Below, piece after piece: positions 35,204 to 46,177 of a stretch of DNA of 64,000 bases. The notes under the pieces are model-generated. The model was not told where the DNA came from and made no database searches. It was given only the letters and a program-made list of their open reading frames with translations. The stretch is from Agreia sp. VKM Ac-1783 (lineage in GTDB: Bacteria; Actinomycetota; Actinomycetes; Actinomycetales; Microbacteriaceae), in NCBI RefSeq assembly GCF_900177765.1, contig NZ_FXWI01000002.1:682001-746000 (forward strand). The letters run 5' to 3'. A program made the position numbers and the translations under genes. Numbering within the stretch: the first letter of the stretch is position 1; each line of letters starts with the position of its first letter.

Positions 35204-35238
35204 TGTGGGGCGGCAGCGAGAGTCGCTGCCGCCCCACA
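35204..35238 (-). terminator. Intra-operon hairpin between binding protein and permease genes
   Basis: A perfect 16-base-pair stem (arms 35204-35219 and 35223-35238, GGGGCGGCAGCGA in the left arm) with a 3-base loop. It begins 17 bases downstream of the binding-protein stop and lies 100 bases before the first permease start. There is no T-run, so it probably acts as a partial terminator or as an mRNA 3' stabiliser, giving more binding protein than permease. Confidence 0.7.
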
Positions 35239-35255
35239 GACGATGATGCTATGAG

Positions 35256-36875
35256 TTAGCCCTTGGTAATTTCGGAGTACAGCGGAACGGAGTTCCAACC
35301 GAAGGTCACGTTGGACACCTCGGTGCCGTAGCCACCGGTGACGTTCGAGTACCACAGCGGGATCGCCGGCAGGTCCTTCAGCAGGATCTCCTGAGCGTCC
35401 TGGAAGTCCTTGTTCGCCGTGTCGACGTCGGTCTCCGAGGAGCCCTTCTCCAGCAGTGCGTCGAAGTCGGGGTTCGAGTAGTCACCATCGTTCGAGCCAG
35501 CGTTGGTCGCATAGATCGGTCCGAGGAAGTTGAACAAACCCGGGTAGTCGGCCTGCCATCCGGTGCGGAACGCCGTCTGGATGCTGCGGTCGGTGATAGC
35601 CGTGCGCACCTGGGCGAACGTCGGAGACGGAGCGCCCGATGCGTCGATGCCGAGCGTGTTCTTCAGGCTGTTCGCGACTGCGTCGACCCAACCCTGGTGG
35701 CCACCGTCGGAGTTGTACGCGATCTGGAAGGTACCGCTCCACGGCGAGATCTTGTCGGCCTCGGCCCACAGCTTCTTGGCCTCGTCGGGGTTGTACTTGA
35801 GAACGTCTGCGCCCTTGAGCTTGTCAGTCCATCCGTCGATGACGGGCGACGTGAAGTCGCTGGCCGGCGTGCGGGTTCCCTCGAAGATCACCTTGGTGAT
35901 CTCTTCGCGGTTGATGGCCATGGAGATGGCCTGCTTGCGCAGGGTTCCCTCTTCGCCACCGAAGTGAGCGAGTCGCGACGGGATCGTGAACGACTGGAAC
36001 ACGGCCGCCGGCTGGTTCACCGCGCGGTCACCGAGGTCGGACTGGAACGTCTGGTATGCGCTGTCGGGCACCGCGTCGAGAACGTCGAGGTTGCCACCCT
36101 GCAGGTCAGAGTATGCGGCGTCCTGGGTCGCGTAGAAGACGATGGTCACGCCGCCGTTCTTGGGAACGCGTCCGCCCTTGTAGTCGGGGTTCACGACGAG
36201 GTCGATCTTCTCGTTGTGCTTCCAGGCACCCGCACCGGCGAGCATGTAGGGACCGTTGCCGATCGGGTTCTCACCGAATGCGGCCATGTCGGCGAACGCC
36301 GACTTGGGCAGCGGGAAGAACGCCGAGTAGCCGAGCCGCAGCGGGAAGTCGGACTTCGGGCTCGTCAGCGCGACGGTGAAGGTCGTGTCGTCGACGACCT
36401 TGAGGCCGGTCAGGGGGCTGTCAGCGTCGTAGCTGAAACCCTCGATGTCCTCGAAGAAGTAGCTGGAGAGCTGCGCGTTGGAGAGCAGGGCGCCGTACTG
36501 CCATGCGTCGACGAACGATGCAGCGTCGACCGGGTCGCCGTTGGTGAACTTGAGGCCCGGCTTGATCTTGATCGTGTAGTTCTGAGCGTCTGTGGTCTCG
36601 ATGGAGTCAGCCACGTCGTTGACGGGAGCACCCTTGGCGTCGTAGTAGACCAGACCGGCGAAGATCTCATCGAGGATCTTGCCACCGCCGACCTCGTTGG
36701 TGTTCGTGGGGATCAGCGGGTTCTGCGGCTCGGAGCCGTTCGCCGTGATGATGGCCGAGCTATTGCCCGCGGCGCTGGTGCTGGGAGTGTCTCCACCCGC
36801 CGAGCAACCGGCCAGCATGAGGGCGCTGGCCGCTGCCAGGGCGACTGCCCCGATGCCAATGCGTCTGATTTTCAA
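35256..36875 (-). CDS. Peptide ABC transporter substrate-binding lipoprotein
   Basis: A 539-residue SBP family 5 protein. The signal peptide MKIRRIGIGAVALAAASALM ends in the lipobox LAGC (Cys24). The OppA/DppA-like fold is visible in TIKIKPGLKFTNGDPVDAASF, IGNGPYMLAG, KQAISMAINREEITKVIF and the C-terminal LLKDLPAIPLWYSN. TTG 36875 is chosen as start since AGGAGG lies 4 bases upstream and the signal peptide begins there. First gene of the four-gene transporter operon; the divergent CPBP-like gene lies about 230 bases away. Confidence 0.93.
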   Translation of the reverse strand: MKIRRIGIGAVALAAASALMLAGCSAGGDTPSTSAAGNSSAIITANGSEPQNPLIPTNTNEVGGGKILDEIFAGLVYYDAKGAPVNDVADSIETTDAQNYTIKIKPGLKFTNGDPVDAASFVDAWQYGALLSNAQLSSYFFEDIEGFSYDADSPLTGLKVVDDTTFTVALTSPKSDFPLRLGYSAFFPLPKSAFADMAAFGENPIGNGPYMLAGAGAWKHNEKIDLVVNPDYKGGRVPKNGGVTIVFYATQDAAYSDLQGGNLDVLDAVPDSAYQTFQSDLGDRAVNQPAAVFQSFTIPSRLAHFGGEEGTLRKQAISMAINREEITKVIFEGTRTPASDFTSPVIDGWTDKLKGADVLKYNPDEAKKLWAEADKISPWSGTFQIAYNSDGGHQGWVDAVANSLKNTLGIDASGAPSPTFAQVRTAITDRSIQTAFRTGWQADYPGLFNFLGPIYATNAGSNDGDYSNPDFDALLEKGSSETDVDTANKDFQDAQEILLKDLPAIPLWYSNVTGGYGTEVSNVTFGWNSVPLYSEITKG

Positions 36876-37106
36876 TGTTCCTCCTGAGGACTTTCTTGGG
36901 CTACCGGATGCCCCGTTAGACGTTCTGGGAGGCATCCGAAAGGTGATCAGTCGCGTGGCTGACTACCCAGTACCCTAAAAGGGGGCTGGGTTCCTGCCAA
37001 ATCCATCAGGAAAAAGTTACACACTAGAAACGTGAAATCGGCATTCCTTGTGCCGCACGCACAATTTTCTCTCCATCTGGGCCAGCCCACGCAAGAAAGA
37101 GCACGT

Positions 37107-37895
37107 GTGTCTCCATCGATCCCCCCTCTGTGGCGCACCACGCGACGACGACGGCTGACCTGGGAGATCGCGATCGTTCTCGGGCTGTCTCTCGGAGCAT
37201 CCGCCGTCTACTCGATCGTGAGCATCGCGGCCAAACTCACGGACGACACCCCGCTGGCGAGCCAGTCCACCGCTTTGAACTCGGCTCTGAGCACCCGCGA
37301 ATGGCTCGACTTCACGTACCAGTCGCTCGCCATCCTGTTCGACCTGGCACCCGTCGCACTCGTTTTCTACCTGCTGGCGATCTCCGGTCCCAACCCGTTT
37401 CGGCGCATCGGCTTCGACCTACGCACGCCCGCGCGGGACTCGGCACGCGGGCTCCTGCTCGTTCTCGTCATCGGAGTTCCCGGCATCGCGCTCTACTTCA
37501 TCGGACGAGCGGCGGGCATCACGGTCAACGTCGTGCCTGCGCCCATCGACGCATACTGGTGGACGGTTCCCGTGCTGATCGCCTCCGCCCTGAGAGCAGC
37601 CCTCACCGAGGAATTGATCGTGGTGGGCTACCTGTTCACCCGCCTCAAGCAGCTCGGATGGGGCCGATGGCAGATCATTCTGTCGGCGGCGGTGCTGCGC
37701 GGCAGCTACCACCTCTATCAGGGCATCGGGCCGTTCTTCGGCAATGTCGTGATGGGAGTCGTCTTCGGCTGGTGCTACACCCGTTGGGGTCGAACAATGC
37801 CGCTCGTCATCGCCCATTGGATCATCGACATCGCGTCGTTCGTCGGCTACGCCTGGGCGCTCTCGACCTTTCCGGAACTGTTCCGGCTGAGTTAG
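37107..37895 (+). CDS. CPBP-family intramembrane protease-like protein
   Basis: A 262-residue membrane protein with about eight hydrophobic segments, of the CPBP/Abi (type II CAAX prenyl endopeptidase-like) family. TEELIVVGYLFTRL holds the Glu pair (168-169), His202 is in SYHLYQG, and HWIID has His237 and Asp241. The Arg of the canonical EExxxR motif is Val173 here, so activity is uncertain. GTG 37107 follows a GAAAGAG purine stretch and gives the usual short basic N-terminus before LTWEIAIVLG; GTG 37032 is an alternative. It overlaps the next gene convergently by 4 bases. Confidence 0.78.
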   Translation: MSPSIPPLWRTTRRRRLTWEIAIVLGLSLGASAVYSIVSIAAKLTDDTPLASQSTALNSALSTREWLDFTYQSLAILFDLAPVALVFYLLAISGPNPFRRIGFDLRTPARDSARGLLLVLVIGVPGIALYFIGRAAGITVNVVPAPIDAYWWTVPVLIASALRAALTEELIVVGYLFTRLKQLGWGRWQIILSAAVLRGSYHLYQGIGPFFGNVVMGVVFGWCYTRWGRTMPLVIAHWIIDIASFVGYAWALSTFPELFRLS

Positions 37896-38725
37896 GCGCG
37901 GGGCGCCGTCGACTCGTCGTCGTCTGACTCGCCGCCGGCGTCATCTCCGGTCTCGACTGCCGGCCTCCGTCGCGAGATGACCATCGCCGCGACTCCCAGG
38001 GCGAGAACCACGACGGCTCCCCCACCGACGGCGGCAATGAGGCCCCAGTCGGTCGGCTGCCTCATCGAAGCGCCGGTTCCCGTGGCCCCCGTCGTGCCCG
38101 GCTCGTCGGTGAAGAGCGGCGTGGGCGCCTCGGTCTGCTCGGGATGCGGTGTCACCTGGATCTTGACGACGGCGATCGCGGTGCCGTTCGACGACGAGAA
38201 CTTGCAGACCATGCCCGAATCACCGACAGGGAAGACCGTGCCCGAGACGACCGGCACGTCGACGATCAAGCAGTCTCCCGCCGTGAGACCGGCTGGCACC
38301 ACCGGAGCGAAGGTGATCGGAGCACCATTCGCGTCTGCGGCCTCGACGGTGATCGTTCCGGGCAGGATGCCGGAATCGGTGAAGTCGGCACCCTCGACCT
38401 GGGCGTCGGTGAAATCGGCACCCTCGATGTTCGCACCCGTGAAGTTGGCAGCCTGCAGCTTGGACCCCGACAGGTCGGCGCCGGCCAGGTTCGCGCCCAT
38501 GAAGGCGGCCTGGCCCATGCTCGTTCCGCCGAAGTCGACCCCGGCGCACTGACTGCCTCCCGCAGGCGCGCCGTCGGTGACCTGCTGCACAACGCAGCCG
38601 CCCTCGTCATAGAAGACTTCGGCGTTCGCGACCGCCGCTGGCGCGACGACCAGGGCGAGAGAGCCCAGCGTCATCGCTGCCATCATCGACATTCGGCCGC
38701 GTTGTATCGCAATTCGTCTCGCCAT
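37892..38725 (-). CDS. Exported pentapeptide-repeat protein with C-terminal membrane anchor
   Basis: A 277-residue protein. A signal peptide (AAMTLGSLALVVAPAAVANA) is followed by a Cys-containing stretch, then pentapeptide repeats of the A(N/D)LXX type from about residue 66 to 116 (ANLAGADLSGSKLQAANFTG is one run). A beta-rich domain with two Cys, a Pro/Thr linker, a C-terminal membrane helix (LIAAVGGGAVVVLALGVAAM) and a strongly acidic tail (DDAGGESDDDES) complete it. The topology is repeats outside, tail inside. Function unknown; most pentapeptide proteins are cytosolic, so this arrangement is unusual. Confidence 0.75.
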   Translation of the reverse strand: MARRIAIQRGRMSMMAAMTLGSLALVVAPAAVANAEVFYDEGGCVVQQVTDGAPAGGSQCAGVDFGGTSMGQAAFMGANLAGADLSGSKLQAANFTGANIEGADFTDAQVEGADFTDSGILPGTITVEAADANGAPITFAPVVPAGLTAGDCLIVDVPVVSGTVFPVGDSGMVCKFSSSNGTAIAVVKIQVTPHPEQTEAPTPLFTDEPGTTGATGTGASMRQPTDWGLIAAVGGGAVVVLALGVAAMVISRRRPAVETGDDAGGESDDDESTAPRA

Positions 38726-38765
38726 GCTGAGAGGCTACCGCACGTGTCGAAACCGCCGGCGCCTG

Positions 38766-41651
<2,886 letters not shown>

Positions 41652-41658
41652 CGGTGAG

Positions 41659-42030
41659 TTACTCCCCCAGCAATGCGGTGTACTCGTCGAACGACAGCAG
41701 TGGCGGCAGTTCGGTGAATTCGATCTTGATGAGCCAGCCCTCGCCCAGCGGGTCGCTGTTGACGAGCTCGGGGGTGTCTTCCACGGCAGAGTTCTTCTCG
41801 AGCACCGTGCCATCGACGGGAGCGAAGAGCTCACCCACCGACTTGGTCGACTCGATCTCGCCGACGATCGAGCCACTCGCCAACGACGTTCCCACGTCGG
41901 GCAGGTCGACGAAGACGACGTCACCCAGCTTCTCGGCCGCATACGCGGTGATGCCCACGGTGGCGGTGGTGCCCTCGACGAGCACCCATTCGTGCTCGCT
42001 CGTGTACTGCAGTTCGCTTTCGTTAGCCAT
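41659..42030 (-). CDS. gcvH: Glycine cleavage system H protein
   Basis: A 123-residue lipoyl carrier that shuttles the aminomethyl group from GcvP to Gcv[18 protein letters not shown] at the N-terminus and [16 protein letters not shown] with the lipoylated Lys63 are diagnostic; [10 protein letters not shown] closes the fold. It follows gcvT by 4 bases, indicating one transcript. Confidence 0.95.
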   Translation of the reverse strand: MANESELQYTSEHEWVLVEGTTATVGITAYAAEKLGDVVFVDLPDVGTSLASGSIVGEIESTKSVGELFAPVDGTVLEKNSAVEDTPELVNSDPLGEGWLIKIEFTELPPLLSFDEYTALLGE

Positions 42031-42034
42031 GGGT

Positions 42035-43183
42035 TCAGTCTTTCTTCGCGCGGTAGAACGGGAGGGAGGTGACGCGGTAGCTCAGGCGCTTGCCGCGGAT
42101 GTCTATGCTGACGACCGTCTCGGGCGCCGCGAAGGCGGCGTCGACGTAGGCCATCGCGATCGGGATGCCGAGGGTCGGCGACACGGCACCGCTGGTCACG
42201 ACGCCGATGGCTTCGGTGGAGTCGTCGGAGGCGAAGATCTCGTAGTCCGCGCGCGCGGCCCGCTTGCCGTCGGCGACCAGGCCGACCAGCGTGCGCGCAT
42301 CCGGAGCGGGACCGGCCTCGACGGCCTCGCGACCGACGAAGTCGCCCTTCGTGGCCGTGGCGACGACGCGGCCGAGACTCGCCTGCACGGGGAACGTGTC
42401 GGTTCCGAGCTCGTGGCCGTAGAGCGGCATGCCCGCTTCGAGACGCAGCGTGTCGCGGCTGGCGAGCCCGGCGGGAACGAGCCCGAGCGGGGTGCCTGCC
42501 TCGGTGAGGGCGTTCCAGAGCTCTTCGGCATGGTCGGGGCTGATGTAGAGCTCGAAGCCGTCTTCACCGGTATAGCCGGTGCGAGCGATCAGCACGGGCT
42601 GTGTGCGGAACGATCCCGACAGAGCCCTGTAGTACTTGAGTTCGCCGAGCTTCTCCCCCACATCGCGGCCGTCGGGGTGGCCGCCCTCGATGGCGAAGCC
42701 GTCTGTGGCGATGAGGATCTCGCGCGAGCGCGGTCCTTGCACGGCGACGAGGGCGAGTTCGTCGCTCTCATCGAAGACCTCGCACTCGAAGGGCGACGTG
42801 CGGTCGAGCAGCTCTGCCGCGACAACTTCTCTGTTCGACGCGTTGGCCACGACCATAAAGCGATCCTCGCCCGTGCGGTACACGACCAGATCGTCGATGA
42901 TTCCGCCCGACCGGTCGAGCAGCAGGCTGTACTTCGCCTGCCCCACCGTCGTCGCCGACAGCTTGCCCGCGAGCGCGTAGTCGAGAGCGTCTGCCGCCTC
43001 GGGCCCGACGACGAAGATCTCGCCCATGTGAGAGAGGTCGAAGATGCCCGCGGCAGTGCGCACAGCGTGATGCTCGGCGAGATCGCTCGAATAGCGCACG
43101 GGCATCTGCCAGCCGGCGAAGTCGGTGAAGCTTGCTCCGGCAGCCACGTGGATGCGGTTGAGCGGGGAATGTCTATCGGTCAC
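42035..43183 (-). CDS. gcvT: Glycine cleavage system aminomethyltransferase (T protein)
   Basis: A 382-residue tetrahydrofolate-dependent enzyme releasing ammonia and 5,10-methylene-THF. Family segments: [17 protein letters not shown] at the N-terminus, [15 protein letters not shown], the [16 protein letters not shown] stretch and the [13 protein letters not shown] Arg region. The ATG at 43183 follows GGAGAA. The operon's leader is the glycine riboswitch at 43243-43482, so gcvT expression should rise with glycine. Confidence 0.95.
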   Translation of the reverse strand: MTDRHSPLNRIHVAAGASFTDFAGWQMPVRYSSDLAEHHAVRTAAGIFDLSHMGEIFVVGPEAADALDYALAGKLSATTVGQAKYSLLLDRSGGIIDDLVVYRTGEDRFMVVANASNREVVAAELLDRTSPFECEVFDESDELALVAVQGPRSREILIATDGFAIEGGHPDGRDVGEKLGELKYYRALSGSFRTQPVLIARTGYTGEDGFELYISPDHAEELWNALTEAGTPLGLVPAGLASRDTLRLEAGMPLYGHELGTDTFPVQASLGRVVATATKGDFVGREAVEAGPAPDARTLVGLVADGKRAARADYEIFASDDSTEAIGVVTSGAVSPTLGIPIAMAYVDAAFAAPETVVSIDIRGKRLSYRVTSLPFYRAKKD

Positions 43184-43242
43184 GAGTTCTCCAAGGCGCA
43201 GTGGGCATTGCGGACCCGGGCGCGAACCCGAGCAGTCAAGAA

Positions 43243-43482
43243 CTCCCCCTCTGTCATCTGTGCCTGAGAGCTTCGACGCTGCCTGGCAGCGGCTTTCACC
43301 GTGGGCGGATTCGCTTGGATGTCAGATCTCGATACGGCCGCGGGCGGCCTACTCGATCCGATTTGCTCCGCAAATCGCTTTTCAGAGTGGCCTGTTCGAT
43401 GCGGTACACGTACCTGAGAGATTGGTGGGGAGAATTGCTCCTTCGGTGCCTGCCGAGATGATCGGCGGGCTCTCCCGCATCG
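43243..43482 (-). ncRNA. Tandem glycine riboswitch in front of gcvT
   Basis: Read on the minus strand. Aptamer I (43482-43397) has a perfect 8-bp P1 (CGATGCGG with CCGCATCG), the GGGAGAG start, the conserved CACCGAAGGAGCAA core and CTCTCAGGTA. Aptamer II (43390-43243) has CCACTCTGAAAAGCG, the CCGCCCACGGTGAAAGCC core, CTCTCAGGCA and the CAGAGGGGGAG closing strand; 7 of 8 pairs of its P1 form. This is the layout of actinobacterial gcvT riboswitches. Unusually, the peripheral hairpin of aptamer II is enlarged to roughly 75 bases by the element at 43315-43378. Leader to gcvT start: 60 bases. Confidence 0.9.
43315..43378. repeat. REP-like palindromic element inside aptamer II of the riboswitch
   Basis: Two palindromes in a row. 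At 43329-43356 an imperfect one has TCGA at both ends and a 6-bp core GGCCGC/GCGGCC (43336-43341, 43344-43349). At 43359-43377 a perfect hairpin CGATTTGC-TCC-GCAAATCG follows. Flanking strands 43305-43314 and 43370-43378 can pair as the original short hairpin of the aptamer (9 pairs, one bulge), so about 55 bases look inserted. Similar CTCGATACGG...ACTCGATC palindromes are, from memory, dispersed repeats in Microbacteriaceae; this is the only copy I noticed here. Confidence 0.55.
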
Positions 43483-43497
43483 CGTGATGTCGGCCCG

Positions 43498-43525
43498 ATA
43501 TTCGTTTGTGCGGCCAGCCTAGCAA
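43498..43525 (-). promoter_or_regulatory. Candidate promoter of the gcv riboswitch transcript
   Basis: On the minus strand, TTGCTA (43525-43520) and GAATAT (43503-43498) are spaced by 16 bases and lie 16 bases before the first base of aptamer I. Position and spacing fit a housekeeping sigma promoter; the hexamers are only moderate matches. Confidence 0.45.
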
Positions 43526-43568
43526 CATCCGGCTCCCGCGTCGTGAGGCGCGAGCGCGTAATCTGGGG

Positions 43569-43949
43569 GTGACCGGGCGACGCCAGGTCAGAACGGATGT
43601 CGTGGATCATCGATTGAACAAGCTCTTCATCACGGCGGCGAAAGAGCTGCATTTCGCGAGAGCCGCCAAGGTCGAGGGCATTCCGCGCTCGAGCATGATC
43701 GCCGCCATCAAGCAGCTCGAGCAGAACCTGGGCTACCCGCTCTTCGACTACGACGCCGAGTCGACGGTTCTGACGCCCGAGGGTGTGGCTTTCGCCGAGA
43801 AGGCGGCGGCCGACCTCGCGAAGTCGACGGGGAACTCCACCATCACCGCTCCCCAGGCAGGCGGTAAGGCGAAGGCGTCGAAAGGCAAGGGGCGCGCGCC
43901 TGTCGTGAAAGGTGCTCCACGGGTGGGGAAACGCCGACAGTCGCGCTGA
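43569..43949 (+). CDS. Small LysR-type HTH DNA-binding protein without effector domain
   Basis: A protein of about 126 residues containing only the winged HTH of LysR regulators (LNKLFITAAKELHFARAAKV, then SSMIAAIKQLEQNLGYPLF and LTPEGVAFAEKA). The usual substrate-binding domain is missing; a basic Lys/Arg/Gly tail (KAKASKGKGRAPVVKG) replaces it. GTG 43569 gives a near leaderless start; GTG 43602 (starting DHRLNKLF) is equally possible. It is divergent from the gcv riboswitch promoter and lies just before the iron-box-controlled siderophore operon. It could be a local regulator or a nucleoid-associated protein. Confidence 0.65.
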   Translation: MTGRRQVRTDVVDHRLNKLFITAAKELHFARAAKVEGIPRSSMIAAIKQLEQNLGYPLFDYDAESTVLTPEGVAFAEKAAADLAKSTGNSTITAPQAGGKAKASKGKGRAPVVKGAPRVGKRRQSR

Positions 43950-43964
43950 GTTCCATGTGGCGAG

Positions 43965-43983
43965 TCAGGTAAGGCTATCCTTA
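43965..43983. promoter_or_regulatory. DtxR/IdeR-type iron box before the siderophore ABC operon
   Basis: TCAGGTAAGGCTATCCTTA matches the 19-base DtxR/IdeR consensus (TTAGGTTAGGCTAACCTAA) at 15 positions. It lies 69 bases before the binding-protein start and 16 bases after the HTH gene. Together with the box at 25305 it suggests one iron regulon. Confidence 0.75.
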
Positions 43984-44051
43984 TTTTTCGGGCGTCGTTC
44001 TTCAATGCGGCCCCTGATCTGACTCCCCCCACCCGAACGAAGGAGCCCGAC

Positions 44052-45095
44052 GTGCATCAGCGCGCCGCCATCAGCCTCGCCCTCGCGTCCCTTGTCGCCG
44101 TCGGCCTCTCCGGATGCGGCGCATCCGAGGTCGTCGATACCAGCCCGACGACCACGTCGGGACAGGGATCGACCCAGTATCCGTTGACTATCGACAACTG
44201 CGGCACCCAGACCGTCGTCGACGCACCCCCGCAGCGCGTCGTCTCTCTCGACCAGAACTCCACCGAGATCATGCTCTCGCTGGGACTCGCCGACCAGCTG
44301 GTCGGAACCGCTTCGTGGACCGACCCCGTGCTCGACTCTCTTGCGTCCGCCAACTCAGAGGTTCCGCGCCTGTCTGATAACGCGCCGAGCTACGAGGTCG
44401 TGCTGGACACCGATCCGGACTTCGTGACCGCCTCGTTCGGCCGCCACTTCGCGCAGGGAGGCGTGGCGAGCCGCGAGCGCTTCGCTGAGACCGGCATCGG
44501 CAGCTACCTGTCGCCCACCGACTGCGACAACGGCACCAGCATCAACGGCGGCGGCACGCGAACCCACGCGCTCACGATCGATGCACTGTATGAGGAGATC
44601 ACTGAACTCGGGGCGATCTTCGACGTTCCCGACCGCGCCGCGACGCTCATCGAGGGGCTGAAGGCACGGGCCGCGGTGGCGACGCAGGGCATCGACTTCG
44701 CCGGCGCTACAGTCGCCTTCTGGTTCGCAGATACGAAGACTCCGTATATGGCGGGAGGACTCAGCGCGGCCGGTCTGCTCGCGACGACGGTCGACCTCGA
44801 CAACGTGTTCGCCGGGTCGCCCGAGGACTGGCCCGCCACGACCTGGGAGTCCGTCGCCGACAGGGATCCGCATATTCTCGTGCTCGGCGACCTGCAGCGT
44901 GACCGTTTTCCCGGTGACCGGCTCGACGACAAGATCAGCTTCCTCGAGTCCGATCCGCTCACCCAGACCATCGATGCCGTGCGCAACAAGCGATACATCG
45001 TGCTTCACGGCGCCGAACTGAATCCGTCGATCCGCTTCGTCGACGGCCTCGAGAAGATTCAATCCTGGCTGCGCGAGCACAAGGACGAGCTCTGA
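44052..45095 (+). CDS. Iron-siderophore ABC transporter substrate-binding lipoprotein
   Basis: A 347-residue FepB/FecB-like binding protein. The signal peptide ends in GLSGC (Cys22). PQRVVSLDQNSTEIMLSLGLADQLVGTASW is the opening segment of the periplasmic-binding protein class III fold (cited as a region near residues 60-90), and ALTIDALYEEITELGAIF the long inter-domain helix. GTG 44052 has GAAGGAG 7 bases upstream. Ligand: a ferric siderophore or heme, not readable. First gene of a three-gene importer. Confidence 0.9.
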   Translation: MHQRAAISLALASLVAVGLSGCGASEVVDTSPTTTSGQGSTQYPLTIDNCGTQTVVDAPPQRVVSLDQNSTEIMLSLGLADQLVGTASWTDPVLDSLASANSEVPRLSDNAPSYEVVLDTDPDFVTASFGRHFAQGGVASRERFAETGIGSYLSPTDCDNGTSINGGGTRTHALTIDALYEEITELGAIFDVPDRAATLIEGLKARAAVATQGIDFAGATVAFWFADTKTPYMAGGLSAAGLLATTVDLDNVFAGSPEDWPATTWESVADRDPHILVLGDLQRDRFPGDRLDDKISFLESDPLTQTIDAVRNKRYIVLHGAELNPSIRFVDGLEKIQSWLREHKDEL

Positions 45096-45136
45096 GCGCC
45101 GCCCCGCCTCCGACACAGGTCGACACGACGCAGACC

Positions 45137-46177
45137 GTGAGGAGGCCGGTTCCGCGCGCGCGCTGGGCGGCGATCGCAGGGCTGCTCGTGCTGGCCGGAC
45201 TGCTTCTTCTCCTGGTCTCGGTCGGTGTGGCGATCACGCTCGGACCGGCGGACATCCTGCTCGTCAACGTTCGCGACATCGTCACCAACCATCTCGGGCT
45301 CACGGACATCGCGGTGAAGGTGTCGAAGAATGCGATCGTGTGGGAGGAGCGTCTGCCCCGTGCGTTCGTCGCTGCCGCGTGCGGCGCCGGTCTCGGACTC
45401 TGCGGCGTGATCATGCAGTCGCTTCTGCGCAATCCACTCGCCGATCCGTTCATCCTCGGCGTCTCGTCGGGCGCGTCTACGGGCGCGGTCGTGATCGGCG
45501 TGCTGGGACTGGGCGGCGCGGCGATCGGCCTCTCGGGCGGCGCGTTCATCGGAGCACTGATCGCATTCGGCCTCGTTCTGCTGCTGGCACGACTGTCTGG
45601 CGGCGGCACCGATCGCGTCGTGCTCGCCGGCGTCGCAAGCACTCAGCTCTTCTCGGCCGTGACCTCTCTCATCATCTTCGCCTTCGCCGACTCGGACGAG
45701 ACGCGCGGAGTGATGTTCTGGTTGCTCGGCTCGCTCGAGGGAATGCGCTGGGACAACGTCGCGCTCTGCGCGATCGTGGTCGTGATCGGTTCGTTCGTGT
45801 GCCTGCGCTACGCCCACGCCCTCGACGCGTTCGCGTTCGGTGACGATGTCGCCGCGTCCCTCGGTATCCACGTCACCCGCACCCGCGCCGTGCTGCTGGT
45901 CGCGACCGCCCTGATCACGGCCACACTCGTGAGCGTGGCCGGTGCGGTCGGCTTCGTAGGGCTCGTTCTGCCGCATGCCGCCCGCCTGCTCGTCGGCCCT
46001 CGGCACGCGCGCCTCGTTCCCGCTACCGCGATCATCGGCGCGATCTTCATGGTCTGGGTCGACGCCGGGTCGAGGGTCGCCTTCTCTCCGACCCCTCTGC
46101 CGGTCGGCGTCGGCACGGCTCTCGTCGGCGTTCCGGTGTTCGTCGCCTTGCTGGCCCGGCGAAGGAGGCGCACGTGA
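45137..46177 (+). CDS. Iron-siderophore ABC transporter permease (FecCD family)
   Basis: A 346-residue permease with nine to ten helices. LPRAFVAAACGAGLGLCGVIMQSLLRNPLADPFILGVSSGAS is the region that identifies the BtuC/FecCD family (key: RNPLADPFILGVSSG). VAGAVGFVGLVLPHAARLL near the C-terminus carries the conserved coupling-helix region. GTG 45137 begins 41 bases after the binding-protein stop. It probably works as a homodimer since only one permease is encoded. It overlaps the ATPase gene by 4 bases. Confidence 0.92.
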   Translation: MRRPVPRARWAAIAGLLVLAGLLLLLVSVGVAITLGPADILLVNVRDIVTNHLGLTDIAVKVSKNAIVWEERLPRAFVAAACGAGLGLCGVIMQSLLRNPLADPFILGVSSGASTGAVVIGVLGLGGAAIGLSGGAFIGALIAFGLVLLLARLSGGGTDRVVLAGVASTQLFSAVTSLIIFAFADSDETRGVMFWLLGSLEGMRWDNVALCAIVVVIGSFVCLRYAHALDAFAFGDDVAASLGIHVTRTRAVLLVATALITATLVSVAGAVGFVGLVLPHAARLLVGPRHARLVPATAIIGAIFMVWVDAGSRVAFSPTPLPVGVGTALVGVPVFVALLARRRRRT

